Below, one piece after another: positions 59,441 to 64,000 of a stretch of DNA of 64,000 bases (its first letter is position 1; each line of letters begins with the position of its first letter). Under the pieces are notes generated by a model that saw nothing but the letters and a program-made list of their open reading frames with translations, had not been told where the DNA came from and searched no databases. The DNA comes from Neocallimastix lanati (nom. inval.). Taxonomy: Eukaryota > Neocallimastigomycota > Neocallimastigomycetes > Neocallimastigales > Neocallimastigaceae. Position numbers and translations under genes: made by a program. Location: the NCBI GenBank assembly GCA_016946835.1, contig JACVTC010000068.1, positions 1 through 64,000 of the forward strand, written 5' to 3'.

Positions 59441-60300
59441 TTAGTAACTGAAGGAGAAGTTAGATTTATAATTCAAGAATTCAATAACTCATTAGGATAT
59501 CCAACTTTACTCCAGATGAAGAAAGCCTTGTTGACAGCCAATGAATCCACAAAAACCAATATATATGATAAAGTGAAGAATCTCACTATAAAAATTGATG
59601 AAGAACTAGAAGATTTCAACAGAAAATATTTAGAATTATACCAGAAGGTAAATGAAGACCTGAAGTCGGGGATAAAAGTAAAAGATTTCCTAAAATCTAT
59701 TAAAACCAGAAAGGGAGCTTGTCATGCAGTCCTGTACGACGAGGCGAAACAATAGAAGAAGCCATCAAGTGTCCTTCCAAAGTCCAAAAGTTTCTTGAGT
59801 TCGAAAAGGAAATGAACTCTGAAGAAGAAAATAGCCTAAAGGAAACAGGAAACAGTTCACTTAGGTAACAAGAAATTCAAGGTATTCTCACCCATTCACA
59901 CATTCCGGTAAAATACTTCGGTGTATGAAGGAAAAGAATACCATTAATAATGGGTTGTCTGGCCACTTGACAACTTGAGAGAGCTGCCATGGAAGTCGAG
60001 GTTAGTCCAAGGAGCAATACAGAAGCACTGACCGAATTACACCCCTCGGTAATAGCTCAGCCGACCATTGAGAAAGCTAAGAAGAAAGGAAAACAAGATA
60101 AGAATAAGAAAATAAAAGAAAAAGAAGGAGAATCTAAAATTAACGTAGATGAAGAAGAGAAAAATATGGCTTCCACAGGGGAAAATCACATCAAATTACT
60201 AGGTGGTGGTTCTTATTATGATGTCAGTGAAGACTTGAGGAGCTTAAAAGCTTATTTCAGTTGCCCAATTATTAGATATTAGTCTAAAAGTTAAAACTCA
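59441..60300 (+). pseudogene. decayed Ty3/Gypsy gag and pre-protease region (family-A relative)
   Basis: A Gag capsid fragment (59516-59755, KVKNLTIKIDEELEDFNRKY) is followed by MEVEVSPRSNTEALTELHPS at 59989. The latter matches the N-terminus of family-A Pol (TEALNHLDPSFINEPSIEEAK against TEALTELHPSVIAQPTIEKAK) and reaches SYYDVSEDLRSLKAY near 60215-60260. A zinc knuckle was not found. Stops and deletions throughout. Confidence 0.8.
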
Positions 60301-60314
60301 GTGTAACGAAATCT

Positions 60315-60473
60315 TCAGTTGTAAAGTTTGAACCTTGGTTCAATGGTTAGTTACCTTGACCATGACCAATGTTTCATGGGTTTGACTCACATCTCAACCC
60401 AATTTGAAAAAATTAATTATTTTATTAATTGTTAATAATAACTTCTTGAATGTTCTTTCTGTATAAATTATAG
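60315..60473 (+). repeat. tRNA-derived SINE-like repeat, copy 2
   Basis: Homologous to 12798-12969 from TCAGTTGTAAAG to the shared end CTTTCTGTATAAATTATAG. A-box TGGTTCAATGG is at 60336-60346 and B-box-like GGTTTGACTCA at about 60379-60389. It lies between the pre-protease and RT regions of the decayed Gypsy element, where the protease should be. No clear target duplication is visible. Confidence 0.7.
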
Positions 60474-62936
60474 TCGAGAATTAAGGAACTGTTCAAAGAA
60501 ATTAATAGTAAAATATAATCTATGGGAAATAGCTGAAAAATTAGACAAGCTGGACAGATCAGATGAAGACGCTGACATAAAACAAGAAGAAGTGTAAATT
60601 TACTTATAAATGCCGAATCGACCCTTTCTACTTCGATTAGTCCTCATTCTATTGTTGATAACTGTGAACCTGAAATCTTTGTCAATAATATTGGTGAGGA
60701 GGAATCTAGGAGTGAAACTTTCAATAGGATATACAACAAAAACATTGGTATCTGTGATGAGAGATTTCTTAAGAAGATAAGAGAGATACTAAGCTCTTAA
60801 GACGATATCATTGCCTTGGGTACCGATGATCTGTCAAAAACAAGTTTGCTTCCCCATTCAATTCATCTAAAAGCAGGAAGCCAACCAATAAAGCAACGTA
60901 CTTACCGACTTTCGAAGGCTAAGGCGAATATTCTCAAAGAAGAGTTAATTAATATAATTAACAAGAAACTTATTGTTTCGTCTCACACTCCATGGTCCTC
61001 ACTTGTTATCCTTATTTCCAAAAAAAATGGAAAATGGAGACTTTGTATAGACTACTGGAAATTAAACGAAATAACTACAAAGGACTCTTATTCGCTCCCT
61101 CTCATTTAGGAGGTTTTGTTTTACGTAGGTTGAGATATAAAAGCTATCGCTGTTTTAGATCTTTTTTCTGGGTATCATCAGATACCCCTGAACAATGAAG
61201 ATATAGTAAAGACCAGCTTCACAACAACGTTTGGAAGCTATAATTTTGTTGTAATGCCCTTTGGTCTTACCAACGCTCCTGCGACCTTCCAGTGGGAAAT
61301 GAATCGCATCTTTTTCCCACTGATCGGTAAGTGCATGTTTGTCTACCTTGATGATCTAGTAATTTTCTCTCCTAGTGAAGAACAACATCTTAAGGACATT
61401 AAAGAAGTATTTCAAATTATAAAATCTAACAGTTTGAATATCAATATTGAAAAATGCAACTTCTTTATGAAGGAAGATGAAGTCTTAGGTCATTTGTTGA
61501 GGGTAGATGGCATTAAACCCACGGAGAGGAAAATAGAGGATATCAAATATTAAGATAGACAGAAAGACGTGTTAAGTCTTAGATCATTCTTAGGAGTGGG
61601 TAGGATACTACCGTAAATTCATTACGAACTTTGTGAAAATTGCCCATTGTTTGTATCAGCTATTCAAGGAAAATCAAGAATTCATATGAAGTCAAGACTG
61701 TCAAAAAAGCTTCCAATAAATTAAAATATTATATTATCAATTACCCAATACTGAAGTTTCTTGATTTTTCGAAATCATTTATCGTAAGAATTGATGTAGT
61801 TCTGTTACAGATCCGTGAGAAAAAGGAGTTCCCAGTCCACTATGTTAGCTGAACATTGAAAAAGGAAGAGAAAAACACTTTGGGAACCAAAATTGAAGGT
61901 GCTGCTGCATTTTTATGCGTAATGAAATTTAAGTCACATATAAAAGGTAATGATTTTGAAACGATCCTCTATATTGATCATAAACCTTTAGTAAGATTAT
62001 TTAAAATAAAGAACCCACTAACAGACAATTAACTAACTGGATATTAGAGCTTAGTCTTTTAAAAATCAAGGTTCAATACGAAAAAGGAAAGAAGAATGTA
62101 ATTGCAGACTCATTGTTTAAACTATCCCATGCAAAAGGTCCCTTGTATGTTACAGATAATAATAATCAATATATAGTAGTTCTTGTAGACTATTTCACTG
62201 GATGGGCCAATGCTGAACCTCTTAAGAGAATACAATCAAAAGATATTATTAAGTTTTTATCTACCATATTTAGTTGCCATGGTATTCCAGAATTATTAAT
62301 CACAGACAACGGTCTTCAATTCATATTAGCACAAATAAAAGGATTTCTCGACCTATATGGAATTTATATTTTATCAGCTATCCTTTATCACCCAGAAACT
62401 AATGGAAAAATAGAAGACTGCAACAAAGAAATAAGTAAGTATCTAAGATTGTTAAGTGAAAAAGAAAAACAATAGGATGAATTAATTCCTTCGGCTCTAT
62501 GGGCTTGAGAAGGATGAAAAGCGAAAAGACGAGATTCTCGAGCTTTGAGTTAATATATGGAAGACTAGAAAAACGAACATTCGAACTTTTAGTGAATATT
62601 AATAGAAAGAGTCCTTGAGAGAATCAAGAAGAATTTCTACTTAGAAAATTTAATAAATAAAGTGGATTCAAGAGGCTAAAAAAAAATATCAAACATGCCA
62701 ATGTCTTATGGAAGGATAGAAGACAACAAGTTTACCGAATGAAGAATAATTATAGAAGTGGTGACCTTGTACTAGTCCGCTATCTAAATCGAAAGAAGTT
62801 AGATCCTTTCTTCTTTAGTCATTTCAAAGTTGTTAAGACGGATTTCAATATAGTTACCTTACGTGACCCTGAAACTAGTGAGATAATGGTCAGAAATGTT
62901 CATAAGAAGAATATTGTTCCCTACTTCATTAAATAG
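60474..62936 (+). pseudogene. decayed Ty3/Gypsy RT-RNase H-integrase (family-A relative)
   Basis: After the SINE-like copy: GTDDLSKTSLLPHS and KKNGKWRLCIDYWKLNEITT at 60816-61109, a frame break at about 61110-61140, MPFGLTNAPATFQWEMN with YLDD at 61254-61370, broken RNase H (YIDHKPLVRLF near 61970), then integrase. The integrase zinc finger is missing: the sequence passes from the RNase H tail to the core at about 62110 (VVLVDYFTGWANAEP, ITDNGLQF, HPETNGKIEDCN), and DIIGP is lost. It ends at 62936 with LVRYLNRKKLDPFFF and VRNVHKKNIVPYF, collinear with family-A Pol. Two long Asn linkers present in family A are absent here, as in the element at 14.4-17.1 kb. Confidence 0.85.
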
Positions 62937-63555
62937 ACTTCAAGTGTCGAAATATAAAATTAGTAGGGAGGTCTTGGTACAAGTCCAAATGAAAAATTTA
63001 AGATTTAATAATATGTAAAAAATTTAATTAATAACGAAAATTGTAAAAGTAGAAATAAATTAAACCAAATATAGTTAAATGAAAATTGTATTTTAAGATT
63101 TATTTTAAAAATGTAGTAATAAATAAAGAAAATTAATAAAATAGTTTTATGTAAAATTTAAAAATAGAAAAAAATTGATTCGAATGTGTAGAATTTGAGA
63201 TTTCTAAAAAGTTATTTGAAATTAATAAAATAGCAATAAATAAAAATTTACCGCCTATTTTAAACATCAATTATTACTAATATTAATTAAATTAAATACA
63301 AATTTAAGAAATTCGTGCTAATCGCACCATTTATGATAAAGAATGAAAATTAAAAATTAAAATAATTATAAAACGGAATTTAAGAATAATAAATAATTAA
63401 ATAATAATAAAATAATTAATTTTTAGATTATAACTATTTAAATTATAAAAAAATATTAAATAAATAATACAATATGTTTAATTTTGTATTTAAAAGTTTT
63501 ATTGAAGGATTTAACTAATTATTAAAATTTAAAAATAATAAAACAATTATAAAAT
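62937..63555. other. AT-rich spacer, possible decayed LTR
   Basis: Purine-rich AGTAGGGAGGTCT at about 62963 followed by TGGTACAAG could be a decayed PPT/LTR junction of the Gypsy element. Otherwise nothing recognisable. Confidence 0.4.
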
Positions 63556-63868
63556 TATTGATTCTACTATACTATGGACTCAAGCAAACTGGAAGACCAT
63601 GGTTTACGTAATCTCCGGTTTTCTAAAGAAAATTAAGTTAATTCAATATAATAAAGATGATCGCTTATTTGGTAAATATAAAAATAATACATTATACTTA
63701 TTAAAATCATTTTATGTTGATGATACATTAATTGAAATAGTAAATAAAGAATCTACTACAGTTGCTTCAAAGATAAAATACAAATACAAAGTTTCTATGG
63801 ATAAAACAGCAAACAAAATCATCAGAATTAATATAATTAAAACAAATAAAGGCTACAAATGTAATTAA
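63556..63868 (+). pseudogene. Copia reverse-transcriptase remnant (YVDD half)
   Basis: LLYYGLKQTGRPWF near 63570-63600, a frame break, then LIQYNKDDRLFGKYKNNTLY and FYVDDTLIEIVN at about 63710-63740, corresponding to Copia RT from ALYGLKQ through the YVDD motif. The frame ends at 63868, and the sequence to 64000 is AT-rich without a clear continuation. Confidence 0.75.
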
Positions 63869-64000
63869 AAAGATTAAATTTAAAAAATGTTAACTAACTT
63901 TAATATAAACAATACTAAAATAACAAGAACACCATGTATTAATGTATAAAAATTAGAAGATAGAGAAAACTCTGGAAAAATTAACAAAACTGATTATAAA

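Overview
This window is an extremely AT-rich stretch of eukaryotic genome dominated by nested and decayed LTR retrotransposons. The likeliest source is an anaerobic gut fungus (Neocallimastigomycota). That assignment is an inference. It rests on three things: very high AT with long homopolymers and AAT/AAAT microsatellites, asparagine-rich proteins, and a spliced gene fusing a bacterial-type solute-binding domain to a seven-helix class C receptor, an architecture known to be expanded in these fungi. The other genes fit the same picture: ankyrin-repeat proteins with short AT-rich introns and a chromodomain Ty3/Gypsy element.

Layout. 1-12797: a minus-strand Ty3/Gypsy element ('family A') with 2 kb satellite-like LTRs, gag and pol joined by a canonical -1 slippery heptamer; the window starts inside its 3' LTR. 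12798-22430: a retroelement graveyard. It holds a tRNA-derived SINE-like repeat, the 5' end of a Copia element fused to a decayed Gypsy pol, a solo LTR with 5-bp TSD inside the integrase, a solo family-A LTR, a structured GC-richer island, an LTR fragment and Gypsy remnants. 23396-26046: two tandem minus-strand ankyrin genes, each with a short C-terminal exon. 26047-28973: AT-rich, with microsatellites. 28979-41299: a minus-strand Copia element (TSD GATAC) interrupted by a complete plus-strand chromovirus (31834-38867, identical-looking 773-bp LTRs, TSD GTATC) and by a solo LTR (39647-40346, TSD ATATG). 42160-44960: a decayed plus-strand Copia element. 45709-48416: an apparently intact five-exon solute-binding/class C GPCR gene. 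48950-50330: a Copia RT/RNase H remnant. 50496-52137: an inverted, truncated copy of the receptor gene. 53245-57593: a plus-strand Copia element with gag, protease and integrase but no RT. 58180-63868: further decayed Copia and Gypsy pieces, including the second SINE-like copy.

How the parts relate. Only three loci look like host genes: the two ankyrin genes and the receptor. The youngest mobile element is the chromovirus, whose single Gag-Pol frame is open and whose LTRs look the same. Two priming schemes can be read directly. The chromovirus family has an 11-nt PBS complementary to its own predicted mRNA 5' end (Tf1-like self-priming). The Copia elements have a PBS matching the anticodon arm of a tRNA-Lys(CUU)-like molecule. 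Exon boundaries were placed by eye from GT/AG sites and reading-frame continuity.
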